Program-made: the position numbers and the translations under genes
Shown: positions 26,017 through 36,763 of the stretch, piece after piece
How positions within the stretch are numbered: position 1 is the first letter of the stretch
How the letters are laid out: every line of letters begins with the position of its first letter
NCBI GenBank assembly: GCA_021234155.1
Contig: JAJEKV010000071.1
Location: forward strand, 4,774,483-4,838,482
DNA from: Isoetes taiwanensis
Lineage: Eukaryota; Streptophyta; Lycopodiopsida; Isoetales; Isoetaceae
Reading direction: 5' to 3'
DNA length: 64,000 bases
Notes under the pieces: generated by a model
Seen by the model: the letters and a program-made list of their open reading frames with translations, nothing else
The model's database searches: none
Told to the model about the DNA's origin: nothing

Positions 26017-29000
26017 TACTACATAACTTCTTTAACTTCTTGTTGTTTTCAAAGCATCTGATAGCAATGTTGTAGTATTGGAAGAATATGTTCTTTGCCA
26101 ATAATGTGGCAAAGTATTGAGAGAATATGTTCTTTGCCTAAAAATGTGGCGAGCTCAAGCATAGAAGCGGTGAGATAAGTAATTGATTGTAACAAAGACC
26201 AACACACTTGACATATTCCAATCCCAATCTGCCCGCTTTATGTTCTGCAACATATTTCAAATGACAATTCGCTTTATGTTCTAAAAACATGGGATGAAAA
26301 ACAGGGGGCTTCCATATATCGCAAAGCCGAAACAAGAGATCAATGTGAAAGCAAAAGGACAAATATGCTTATAAAAAAAAATATAACAAAGGGAGATGCA
26401 AAAACAAGGTTATGTTGTGAGAACCCGGAGAAACCAAGGCGAGAATCGATGGTTGGCTATGAGAGTGTTGTTTGCGTCGAGGATCTTTGGAGCGATTTGG
26501 CCATATATGACCGAAGGGATTACATATTGGATCCTTGATAGACTAGCTTTTTGGGCACTGTAGTAAAATGGTGAAGAGATAGAAAGCTAACTTCATCACG
26601 ATAGAGCTGCTATCGAGTTGAAATGAGCAATTCTTGAGAAGGCGCAATAAAAGCGATTCTTGAGGAATGAAGCAAGCTCGCCTTAGAAATCCATGAGAGG
26701 AAGAAATTTGAGCAAAGAGCAAACAAATGGCGGATCTTAAGGCTGCCCGAGCGGTTTGGGATTTGAGGGCTACTCGGTTTAGGGCCTACAATGATTTAGA
26801 ATCGTGATCTAGAATGTTCTTGAATTATACTTATTGGCTAAGGTTGAGCAAACAAATGGCGAGAACTTAAAATTGCTGAGCGGTGGCTATTCGGTTTAGG
26901 GCCTACAATGATTAAGAATGCGTGATGTCACGGATTAAGGGAGGAACCCCCAATCGGAGCCCGCTATCAGAATCAGTCCCTCTCAGAGTGTCTCAGTGCC
27001 GCCCGGTAAGAACTTAAGAAGGTTCTTCTTCCTCTCATTTAATGCTCTGTATTAAATGACACTGACTTCCAGAAATGCCTCTTGACGCCCGCCATAAATG
27101 CAATGTATCATATGCTCATAATTAGATGCCCGCCATAAATGCCATGAATGCAACGTGTCATGCGATGATAATTTTTAAGGAAGAAATTAGATGAGAACAA
27201 AAATTGGATACTGCATTACAATAGGAAGGATTGGCTAAGGTTGAAAAAAGTGTACAACATTAGGCCTAGTGTACAATTCTTCTACGAAACCTCCCCAACT
27301 TTCCATGGAACCTCCCCACATTCCCTGGAAACCTCCCCAACTTTCCGTGGAAACCTCCCTAACTTTCCTTGTACAGTCGAAGAGGTCTCCACATCAGAAA
27401 AGAGGGAGGTTTCCATGGAAACTTCCCCACCTTTCCGTGGAAACCTTCCCACCTTTCCGTGGAAACCTCCTCATCTTTTGGGCATGACTGGGAGGTTTCC
27501 AATTAAGAAGAAAAGGGAGGTTTCTATGGAGAGGTGGGGAAACTTCCATAAAAAGTAAAAAAAAAAAGCTCTTCTCGGGGAATGCGATTGTAATCGATTA
27601 TCAATTTTTGTTCTCATCGGGAAGGATTGGCTAAGGTTGAAAAAAGTGTAGGCCTAGTGTACAATTCTTCTCGCCCGGAGTTGGACTTCAATGGAAACCT
27701 CCCCAACTTTCCATGGAACCTCCCACTTTCCTGGAAACCTCCCCAACTTTCGGTGGAAACCTCCCCAACTTTCCTTATGCGGAAAAGGGAGGTTTCCATG
27801 GAAGCTTTCCCACCTTTAAGGTGGAAACCTTCCCACCTTTTTTCGTGGAAACCTCCTCATCTTTACGGGCATGACGGGGAGGTTTCCAATTAAAAAAAAT
27901 GGGAGGTTTCCATGGAAAAATGGGGAGGTTTCCATAAAAGTAAAAAAAAAAAAAAGCTCTTCTCTAAATTTGCACGAAGACCCTCGTGCATCTCATCCTC
28001 GTCGTCTTAATGGCGCACTCCGTCCGTGGTTGCGGAATCAATGACTATTTTTTTTTGAAAAGTTAAAAATTTTAAATTGACTATTTTCTAATATTTGTTT
28101 TCTTTTCTTAAATCTCTTTGCTCTTTGCTTAATCAGCCCAAAGCTCTTTGCTTTATCTTGAGATAGCCGGGGAAGAAGTGCTTGAACACTTAGACGAACC
28201 TGAGAACACAATACTTGAATCTGGTGAAAAGTTAAAAATTTTGAATTAATGACTATTTTCTAATGACCGTTTTCTTTGCTTAATCTCTTTGCTCTTTGCT
28301 TAATCTGCTAGAAAAAGCTCTTTGCTTGATCTTGAGATGGCGGGGAAGAAGTGCTTGAACATAGGCGAATCGAGAACTCAATACTTGAATACGGTAAAGA
28401 GGCAGGGGAGGATTATGTGCAAGCCGGAAATAAAAACCTTAATTTGTGTGCAAAGGAAATAAAAAAAAACATTAATCTGCTTGAGCTCTTTGCTTGATCT
28501 CTTTGCTTTTTGCTTAAAGCTCTTTGCTTAATCTGTCAGAAAAGCTCTTTGCTTAATCTGCCCGGAAAAAGGTAGGCAAACATGAATGCTCAAATCCCTG
28601 GCAGCGACAAGAGCCATAAACATTCTTTGCATCTTGATTACCACGCAATCTTGATCATCTTGACCATATAATTTGAGCGATTGTTGAAATTGGAAACCTC
28701 GATTTCAGGCCAATCGAGCGCCCTCTTCAGCTCTAAATGCGCTCATCTTCCCGGAGGCTCGATTCTCACTCCCCTGCTCAATCAAACCAAAACAAACTAA
28801 TGTGCAAAACGATCCGCCAACAATCCAATAACACAAATCCGCCAACAAATTTGAAAGCGCCAAAGAGGGATGCGCTCGAAATCTGCTTCAAGAATGTGCA
28901 TGTAGAACCCGAAATGGAAAAGGTATACTAAAAGAAAGGATTAAATTTGGAAATCTGGTTCATTATGAATAGCTGCTTGTCATAAATAGAAAGATTATTA

Positions 29001-30463
29001 TATTTTTAGAATCTTATAGAAACCTCCCCAGGTTAGCAAAATTGGAAACCTCCCAGGGCTTTGGTAGAAAAGGGGGGAGGTTTTTATGGAAAGAAAAATG
29101 GGGAAGGTTTCGGTCCTTGAGAGTCTAACCCAAATCGGGTGACTATAATTTGGCGTCTACCACGTTCTTGGATATTATAAGACTAAATAGCACATTGACT
29201 TTTTAGCACAATCATGGATTAACAATTTGGAAAGGGTAAAAGCAGAACTTCGTCAAGCTGTCCCTTAAATTTCGAGGATACCATCAAGCAAAGTAGGTCA
29301 CCATTCTTGAAAAATCTTGAGCCATTCGATCAAGAATGAAAAAGACTTGCAAAAACCGGTAGAATCCGGTTTATCTTTAGTTGATGTTGGAGAACAAAAT
29401 GGGATCAGCCATCCCATCCCCCCATAAGACACAGTAGAATCAAGGAGCATCCAGCGGCGCTCACGATTACATGGGTCATAAAGAGCAACAAAAATAGCTT
29501 CCCCATTCATTCTCCACTACATCATGTTCAAATAACATGCATTTTCCCCCTTGGTATATTAAAAACCGCGGCTAAAAAAAAAAACGGGGTCGATATTTTT
29601 GAGATTTAAGCTAGCTAAACATGGCGATTTTCTAATTTTCTTTGCATTGATTGGTCGGCTCTCTCTGACTTTGTCCTAATAGCTTGCGATCACACCCCAA
29701 CAAATAGCGCGTTCAATTTTTTACATTATCCTATTTATTCCTTCAATTTGTCTTTTAATTCCATGGATTCCATTATTTTGACATTTTCTAATGCAAATTC
29801 ATTAAGCAAAATTTCATTATTTTTGGACAATACCTGAATTTATGGACCATTTTTGGCTTTCTGTCATCAATGACTGTTTCCATACACTAATTGACATCCT
29901 CTGCGAGTGCTGCAGATGCCTCAGCAACATGCACGGGTATCTTGATAGTATTGGGTATCCTCTTCTTGTTTGATAGTTCCCAAGCATAGTCGATAATCTC
30001 TAGTTCTATCACGGTCACTAGCGAGTTATTGGGACTACAAGAGAATGATGGCTAAATGTTAGAATAATCATCAGAGAGACTTATAAAACAAGCAACTGCA
30101 CAAGCCCTTATTCCTGACGATTATACATACGAGTTTTATGTGACGATTTAACGTCAGAATAATCGTCAGCTTATTAGTCAGACATATTTGAATAGTCGAC
30201 AAATTAATCGGAGAGAATTAGTGGGTTTATTAGTCATTAATTAATCGGACTAATACTTTCTCGGGGGCCTAATCGGCTTATTAGTCGGATATATCGTCAT
30301 CTTTTTAATTAGGTAATTCGGTATTTTATTAGTCAATGCAATAGTTAGAATATTGGTCATTATATTTCTTTGGTCTATGAAGTATTGTGTGATGATTATA
30401 ATGCAATAGTTAAAATATTGGTCATTATATTTGCTGGTCTATGAAGTATTGTGTGATGATTAT

Positions 30464-31350
30464 TGTGACATCCCCTACTCATATAAGGTGCACTCACCGT
30501 ATACAAATAGGAGTTCATCCCCCATACCAGCTCCATGCTAATATAGGGCCCTCCACGTATCACTGCAACCTTGAAGAGTTCCAGTGGGAAGAATGAAGGG
30601 GTCATTTACCATGTCTCCCTCAGGGTCGACCTAGCTGCGGAAGCGTAAACATACATGTCAGTAGTACATACATCAACATCATAAGACCATCACGAAGGAT
30701 GGTTCACCACATATCTGCATAGATAAAGATCAGCACATCACATGTGGAATCCTACCCAATGCTCGGACACAGGGATGGACTGACAAGCTTGGGTCTCCAG
30801 AGGTCATTGCAGACAGAATTCATGGCAATGGATTTGGCTGGCATAAGAACATGGCTTAGGGTAGTCCACTCCATCTGCCCCTCCTCACACTTTGCAGAGT
30901 AGGTTGAAAAGTGTTGGGACTTGACTGTAGCCCGCCGGATCCATAGCCAAAGGGGCTATTCCTGGGTTGCATCTCCCCAGTTCCGATGGGGCAGGTAGGG
31001 ATCACTCCCTCCAGAGATCTACATGCTGACTCAAAGTGACTAGAGGGCCCTTTGCCCTTATTACCGACTTGAACCCAATGGAAGTGGCGCATCACTCCCA
31101 CGGGTGTCGAGCCCATGCCTTGCCCACCCGCGGTGGCAAGCCATTAGACCCTAGTCCACGGTGATCCCGGTAGACCTTACACACCCGGAGGGATCGTTTA
31201 AAAGTCGAGAACCACGAACCTCCTTATAAGCCGGTCGGCCCCTTCACCCACAACGGTGTGTGGCTCTTGTACCACAGGCGAATTTGACGGTGTGCTAAAG
31301 AGGCTAGCTAGGAACATCAACTACCGGGCTTTAGGGTCTCTACCCCCTTC
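30464..31350 (-). mobile_element. LTR-like segment inside the array unit
   Basis: The segment opens with TGTGACATCCCC. Read on the minus strand it matches the LTR at 57,055-57,741. Shared landmarks (here versus the complement of the 57-kb copy) are CACGAAGGATGG versus CACGAAGGGTGG, CCACTCCATCTGCCCCTCC versus CCACTCCATCCGCCCCTCC, CTTTGCAGAGTAGG versus CTTTGCAGATAGG, and GGTTGCATCTCCCC versus AGTTACATCTCCCC. The same segment begins every unit. No primer-binding site lies next to TGTGACA here, so it is a fragment, not a working element. The part after about 31,040 has no visible partner at 57 kb because a LINE interrupts that copy. Confidence 0.65.
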
Positions 31351-31397
31351 CCAATACAATGAGTCCATAGAGATCGTCATCATACATATCACGGAAG

Positions 31398-31453
31398 AAC
31401 TAAAGAACAAGATCTAATCTATATCATAGAGTTAGGTTCTTTAGTTAGATCTT
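31398..31453. repeat. Conserved hairpin 1 of the array unit
   Basis: AACTAAAGAAC at 31,398 is the perfect reverse complement of GTTCTTTAGTT at 31,436, with a loop of about 27 nt. An alternative stem pairs AAGATCTAA with TTAGATCTT. The same arms occur in units 0-5; unit 6 has lost part of the right arm. Confidence 0.75.
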
Positions 31454-31484
31454 ATTATCACGGGATCTAAATGGCTGCTATGGG

Positions 31485-31545
31485 CAATTTAATAGGCTAA
31501 ACCTCTTGATTCGATGACTAGAAGGCGGTTTAGGCTATTAAATTG
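31485..31545. repeat. Conserved hairpin 2 of the array unit
   Basis: CAATTTAATAGGCTAAACC (31,485-31,503) and GGTTTAGGCTATTAAATTG (31,527-31,545) pair at 18 of 19 positions around a 23-nt loop. Both arms are preserved in all units (for example about 871-930, 14,869-14,924 and 44,041-44,101), while the loop and flanks vary. Its role is unknown. It could be the remains of a short inverted-repeat element. Confidence 0.8.
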
Positions 31546-31689
31546 ACTAAATACTGATCCTTGGCTCGCTCCTCACCACGAACTTCGACCATCTGCTTTG
31601 AGCTGCTAGAAGATGAAGCTAGAAAGGGAAACTAACGAGCTAGATCGCTCGAAGACGAACACTATAACCCCAAAAAGCTGCTCAATGTG

Positions 31690-32120
31690 TTGTTTTTCTT
31701 TGTCATTTTTGCAAAAAAAACAACATATAAAACCATGTGTTGTAATGTTAGAAAATGCTAGAAACAACTTCATTTTTTTTAGTGTGGTTTTCACACACAA
31801 AAAGACGTGTAGTTTTCATGCGTGGATTTTAGACAAAAACAATGCGTAATTTTTATGTGTGGTTTTCCCTGTAGTTTTTATAGAGAAACAACGCATAGTT
31901 TTATGTGTGGTTTTAGCTCAGAAACAAAAACAACACATAATTTTTAGACGTGGTCTTCACCTAAAAACAATGCATGGTCTTCATATGTAACATCTCTAGC
32001 ATAGTTTTTCTTCAATTATCCACGTTATTTTCATCCTTCCACGTGTTGTTTTTTGTACAATAACACATTTTTTAATGTAGTTTTAAAGAAACAATTTGTT
32101 GCATTCAAACAAAAACAATA
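31690..32120 (+). repeat. AT-rich subrepeat segment (GTGTGGTTTT...AAACAA)
   Basis: About five degenerate subrepeats of ~40-50 bp follow each other. Each has a CG or CA start, a T-rich run, GTGTGG or a variant (GCGTGG, ACGTGG) and an A-rich end AAAAACAA. They lie between about 31,745 and 31,990 and recur in every unit. A single diverged relative lies outside the array at 58,535-58,650. There is no coding potential. Confidence 0.7.
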
Positions 32121-32289
32121 AATATAAGAAACTTAAGAAATACGATTGTTTCCGGTTGTCACGAGGAAAGAGAATTACACTACATTAGTAAAACAAAGGA
32201 ATTTTTGCATTGTCTTAAAAACCAATTGGTCTCAAAGTGGGCGCTAAAACCTATTCTATTCTTAAAAATTAAACATAGTATATATTTCC

Positions 32290-33480
32290 AATTTGAAATA
32301 CTACATAACTTCTTTAACTTCTTGTTGTTTTCAAAGCATCTGATGATGCAATGTTGTAGTATTGGAAGAATATGTTCTTTTGCCAATAATGTGGCAAAGT
32401 ATTGAGAGAATATGTTCTTTGCCTAAAAATGTGGCGAGCTCAAGCATAGAAGCGGTGAGATAAGTAATTGATTGTAACAAAGACCAACTTGCCCGACATA
32501 TTCCAATCCCAATCGCGGCTTTATGTTACGCAACATATTTCAAATGACAATTAAAGCTTTATGTTCTAAAACATTGGATGAAAAGCGGGGGGCTTCCATA
32601 TATACGCAAAGCCCGAAACAAGCGGATCAATGTGAAAGCAAAAGGACAAATATGCTTATAAAAAAAAATATAACAAAGGGAGATGCCAAAAATAAGGTTA
32701 TGTTGTGAGAACCCGGAGAAACCAAGGCAGAATCGATGGTTGGCTATGAGAGTGTTGTTTGCGTCGGATCTTGGAGCGATTTGGCCATATATGGGCCGAA
32801 GGGATTACATATTGGATCCTTGATAGACTAGCTTTTTTCCGACCTGTAGTAAAATGGTGAAGAGATAGAAAGCTAACTTCATCTGATAGATTTTTGCTAT
32901 CGAGTTGAAATGAGCAATTCTTGAGAAAAGGCGCAATAAAGCGATTCTTGAGGAATGAAGCAAGCTACGCCTTAGAAATCCATGAGAGGAAGAAATTTGA
33001 GCAAAAGCAAACAAATGGCGGATCTTAAAGCTGCAGAAGCGGCTGGGATTTCGGGGCTACTCGGTTTAGGGCCTACAATGATTTAGAATCGTGATCTAGA
33101 ATGTTCTTGAATTATACTTATTGGCTAAGGTTGAGCAAACAAATGGCGAACTTAAAGGCTTGAGCGGTGGCTATTCGGTTTAGGGCCTACAATGATTAAG
33201 AATCGTGATGTGGGATTACGGGGAGGAACCCCAATCACGGAGCCGCTTCTCGAGAATCAGTCCCTCTCGAGTGTCTCGGTGCCGCCCGGTAAGAACTTAA
33301 GAAGGTTCTTCTTCCTCTCATTTAATGCTCTGTATTAAATGACAGCGACTTCGAGAAATGCCTCTTGGGCCGCCATAAATGCAATGTGTCATATGCTCAT
33401 AATTAGATGCCGCCATAAATGCCATGAATACAGCGTGTCATGCGATGATAATTTTTAAGGAAGAAATTAGATGAGAACAA
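32290..33480 (+). repeat. Array segment with an internal direct duplication
   Basis: Near 33,000-33,220 a stretch beginning GAGCAAACAAATGGC and running through TTTAGGGCCTACAATGATT occurs twice, about 130-140 bp apart. In unit 2 (16,483-16,665) one copy lies in a 60-residue ORF containing KNRDVWDYGRNP, but most units break it with indels. AAGAACTTAAGAAGGTTCTT follows and can form a small hairpin. I recognise no protein family here. It may be decayed coding sequence or non-coding. Confidence 0.5.
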
Positions 33481-33570
33481 AAATTGGATACTGCATTACA
33501 ATAGGAAGGATTGGCTAAGGTTGAAAAAAGTGTACAACATTAGGCCTAGTGTACAATTCTTCTACGCCCG

Positions 33571-33880
33571 AGTTGGACTTCAATGGAAACCTCCCCAACT
33601 TTCCATGGAACCTCCCCACATTCCCTGGAAACCTCCCCAACTTTCCGTGGAAACCTCCCTAACTTTCCTTGTACAGTCGAAGAGGTCTCCACATCAGAAA
33701 AGAGGGAGGTTTCCATGGAAACTTCCCCACCTTTCCGTGGAAACCTTCCCACCTTTCCGTGGAAACCTCCTCATCTTCACGGGCATGACACGGAGAGGTT
33801 TCCAATTAAGAAGAAAAGGGAGGTTTCTATGGTTTGGAGAGGTGGGTTCCATAAAAGTAAAAAAAAAAAAAAGCTCTTCT
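33571..33880 (+). repeat. Foldback minisatellite block 1 (GGAAACCTCCCC)
   Basis: About five copies of a ~20-bp unit GGAAACCTCCCCAACTTTCC are followed by copies in inverted orientation (GGAGGTTTCC). The block can fold on itself, since GGAAACCTCC is the exact reverse complement of GGAGGTTTCC. It ends in ATAAAAGTA and a poly(A) run before GCTCTTCTC. Apparent ORFs on both strands are repeat translations and not genes. Confidence 0.85.
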
Positions 33881-33919
33881 CGGGAATGCGGTGTAATCAC
33901 GATTATCAATTTTGTTCTC

Positions 33920-34267
33920 ATCAGGAAGGATTGGCTAAGGTTGAAAAAAGTGTAGGCCTAGTGTACAATTCTTCTACGCCCGAGTTGGACTTCAATGGAA
34001 ACCTCCCCAACTTTCCATGGAACCTCCCCACTTTCCCTGGAAACCTCCCCAACTTTCCGTGGAAACCTCCCCAACTTTCCTTGTACGGAAAAGAGGGAGG
34101 TTTCCATGGACTCCCTGCTTCAGTGGAAACCTTCCCACCTTTTAGTGGAAACCTCCTCATCTTTGGGCATGACACGGGGAGGTTTCCAATTAAAAAAAAA
34201 AATGGGAGGTTTCCATGGAAAAATGAGGAGGATTTCCATAAAAAAAAAAAAAAAAAAAAAAAAAAAG
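33920..34267 (+). repeat. Foldback minisatellite block 2, tandem duplicate of block 1
   Basis: It begins with the same leader as block 1 (GGAAGGATTGGCTAAGGTTG, then GGCCTAGTGTACAATTCTTC), carries the same 20-bp repeats and inverted copies, and ends in a poly(A) run of about 27 before GGCTCTTCTC. Every unit has both blocks, so the ~410-bp duplication predates array amplification. A shorter third cluster of the same motif lies at about 35,335-35,425. Confidence 0.85.
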
Positions 34268-34339
34268 GCTCTTCTCTAAATTTGCACGAAGACCCTCGTG
34301 CATCTCTGTCCTCGTGCGTCTTAATGACGAGGCGCACTC

Positions 34340-34890
34340 CGTCCGTGGTTGCCAGAATCAATGACTATTTTTTTTTGAAAAGTTAAAAATTTTAAATTGA
34401 CTATTTTCTAATGACTGTTTTCTTTTCTTAAATCTCTTTGCTCTTTGCTTAATCAGCCAAAGCTCTTTGCTTTATCTTGAGATGACAGGGAAGAAGTGCT
34501 TGAACACTTAGACGAACCTGAGAACACAATACTTGAATCTGGTGAAAAGTTAAAAATTTTGAATTAATGACTATTTTCTAATGGCCAGTTTTTCTTTGCT
34601 TAATCTCTTTGCTCTTTGCTTAATCTGCTAGAAAAAGCTCTTTGCTTGATCTTGAGATGGGGGGAAGAAGTGCTTGAACACTTAGGCGAATCGAGAACTC
34701 AATACTTGAATCGGTAAAAGGAGGGGAGGATTATGTGCAAGCGGAAATAAAAAACCTTAATTTGTGTGCAAGGGAAAAAAAAAACATTAATCTGCGAGCT
34801 CTTTGCTTGATCTCTTTGCTTTTTGCTTAAAGCTCTTTGCTTAATCTGTCAGAAAAGCTCTTTGCTTAATCTGCCAGAAAAAGGTAGGCA
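34340..34890 (+). repeat. CTCTTTGCTTAATCTG subrepeat block
   Basis: The motif GCTCTTTGCTTAATCTG and variants occur about ten times. A longer ~205-bp duplication contains CTTGATCTTGAGAT, GGGAAGAAGTGCTTGAAC and CAATACTTGAATC twice. It is present in all units. No coding function is apparent. Confidence 0.8.
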
Positions 34891-36477
34891 AGCATGAATG
34901 CTCAAATCCACAACCGGCGACAAGAGCCATAAACATTCTTTGCATCTTGATTACCTACGCAATCTTGATCATCTTGACCATATAATTTGGCGATTGTTGA
35001 AATTGGAAACCTCGATTTCCGACCCAATCCAGCGCCCTCTTCAGCTCTAAATGCCGCTCATCTTCCCCAGAGGCTCGATTCTCACTCCCCTGCTCAATCA
35101 AACCAAAACAAACTAATGTGCAAAACGATCCGCCAACAATCCAATAACACAAATCCGCCAACAAACTGAAACGCCAAAGAGGGATGCCGCTCCAGAAATC
35201 TGCTTCAAGAATGTGCATGTAGAACCGAAATGGAAAAGGTATACTAAAAAGAAAGGATTAAATTTGGACGTCACGGTTCATTATGAATAGTGCTTGTCAT
35301 AAATAGAAAGATTATTATATTTTTAGAATCTTATAGAAACCTCCCGAGGTTAGCAAAAGGTGGAAACCTCCGGGCTTTGGCGAAAGGGGAGGTTTTTATG
35401 AAAAAAAATGGGGAAGGTTTCGGTCCTTGGGAGTCTAACCGTCGGGTGACTATAATTTGGCGTCTACCACGTTCTTGGATATTATAAGACTAAATAGCAC
35501 ATTGACTTTTTAGCACAATCATGGATTAACAATTTGGAAAGGGTAAAAGCGAGAACTTCGTCAATTTGTCCCTTAAATTTCGAGATACCATCAAGCAAAG
35601 TAGGTCACCATTCTTGAAAAATCTTGAGCCATTACGATCAAGAATGAAAAAAAGACTTGCAAAAACGGTAGAATCCGGTTTATCTTTGGTTGATGTTGGA
35701 GAACAAAATGGGATCAACCATCCCATCCCCCATAGAGATTTTGTAGAATCAAGGGCATCCAGCGATGCTCCCACGATTCTGTAAGGTCATAAAGAGCGAC
35801 AAAAATAGCTTCCCCATTCATTCTCCACTACATCATGTTCAAATCACATGCATTTTCCCCCTTGGTATATTAAAACCACGGCTAAAAAAAACACGAGTCG
35901 ATATTTTTGAGATTTAAGCTAGCTAAACATGGCGATTTTCTAATTTTTTTTTGCATTGATTGGTCGGCTCTCTGACTTTGTCCTAATAGCTTGCGATCAC
36001 ACCCCAACAAATATACGTTCCAATTTTTACATTATCCTATTTATTCCTTCAATTTGTCTTTTAATTCCATGGATTCCATTATTTTGACATTTTCTAATGC
36101 AAATTCATTAAGCAAAATTTCATTATTTTTTGGACAATACGAATTTATGGACCATTTTGGCTTTTACGTCATCAATATTTGTTTCCATACACTAATTGAC
36201 ATCCTCTGCGAGTCTTTGCGGATGCCTCAAACAACAACATGCGGGTATCTTGATAGTATTGGGTATCCTCTTCTTGTTTGATAGTTCCCAAGCATAGTCG
36301 ATAATCTCTAGTTCTATCACGGTCACTAGCGATTATTGGGACTACAAGAGAATGATGGCTAAATGTTAGAATAATCATCAGAGAGACTTATAAAACAAGC
36401 AACTGCACAAGCCCTTATTCCTGACGATTATACATACGAGTTTTATGTGACGATTTAACGTCAGAATAATCGTCAGC

Positions 36478-36763
36478 TTATTAGTCAGACATATTTGAAT
36501 AGTCAGCAAATTAATCAGAGAATTAGTCAGTTTATTAGTCATTAATTAATCAGACTAATACTCAGGGGCCTAGTCGGCTTATTAGTCAGATATATCGTCA
36601 TCTTTTTAATTAGGTAATTCGGTATTTTATTAGTCAATGCAATAGTTAGAATATTGGTCATTATATTTGCTGGTCTATGAAGTATTGTGTGATGATTATA
36701 ATGCAATAGTTAAAATATTGGTCATTATATTTGCTGGTCTATGAAGTATTGTGTGATGATTAT
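36478..36763 (+). repeat. TTATTAGTC repeats and ~64-bp duplication ending the unit
   Basis: Six or more copies of TTATTAGTC/AATTAGTC/TTAATCAG variants occur in 36,478-36,600, including the self-complementary ATTAATTAAT. They are followed by two ~64-bp direct repeats starting AATGCAATAGTTA at 36,636 and 36,700. The second repeat ends exactly at the TGTGACA that starts the next unit. The same arrangement ends every unit. Confidence 0.8.

Larger units (their letters stand above)
20084..30463 (+). repeat. Array unit 3 (carries foldback and Helitron-like insertions)
   Basis: A unit of 10,380 bp. Subtracting the 545-bp foldback element (21,352-21,896) and the 3,570-bp Helitron-like element (22,447-26,016) restores 6,265 bp. 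The rest follows the standard order, so both insertions happened after, or independently of, amplification of this copy; no other copy carries them. Confidence 0.9.
30464..36763 (+). repeat. Array unit 4 (reference copy, 6300 bp)
   Basis: An uninterrupted copy used here to name the internal segments. The stretch from about 30,396 to 30,600 is identical or nearly so to 36,696-36,900 at an exact 6,300-bp offset. This suggests recent duplication or homogenisation between the start regions of units 4 and 5. Confidence 0.9.

Noticed and set aside
33583-34386. A 267-codon plus-strand ORF and many similar Pro/Trp/Lys-rich ORFs (METSPTFHGTSP-like).
   Set aside because: They are translations of the 20-bp GGAAACCTCCCC minisatellite in several frames and on both strands, ending in poly-Lys from poly(A). 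Their lengths change from unit to unit.
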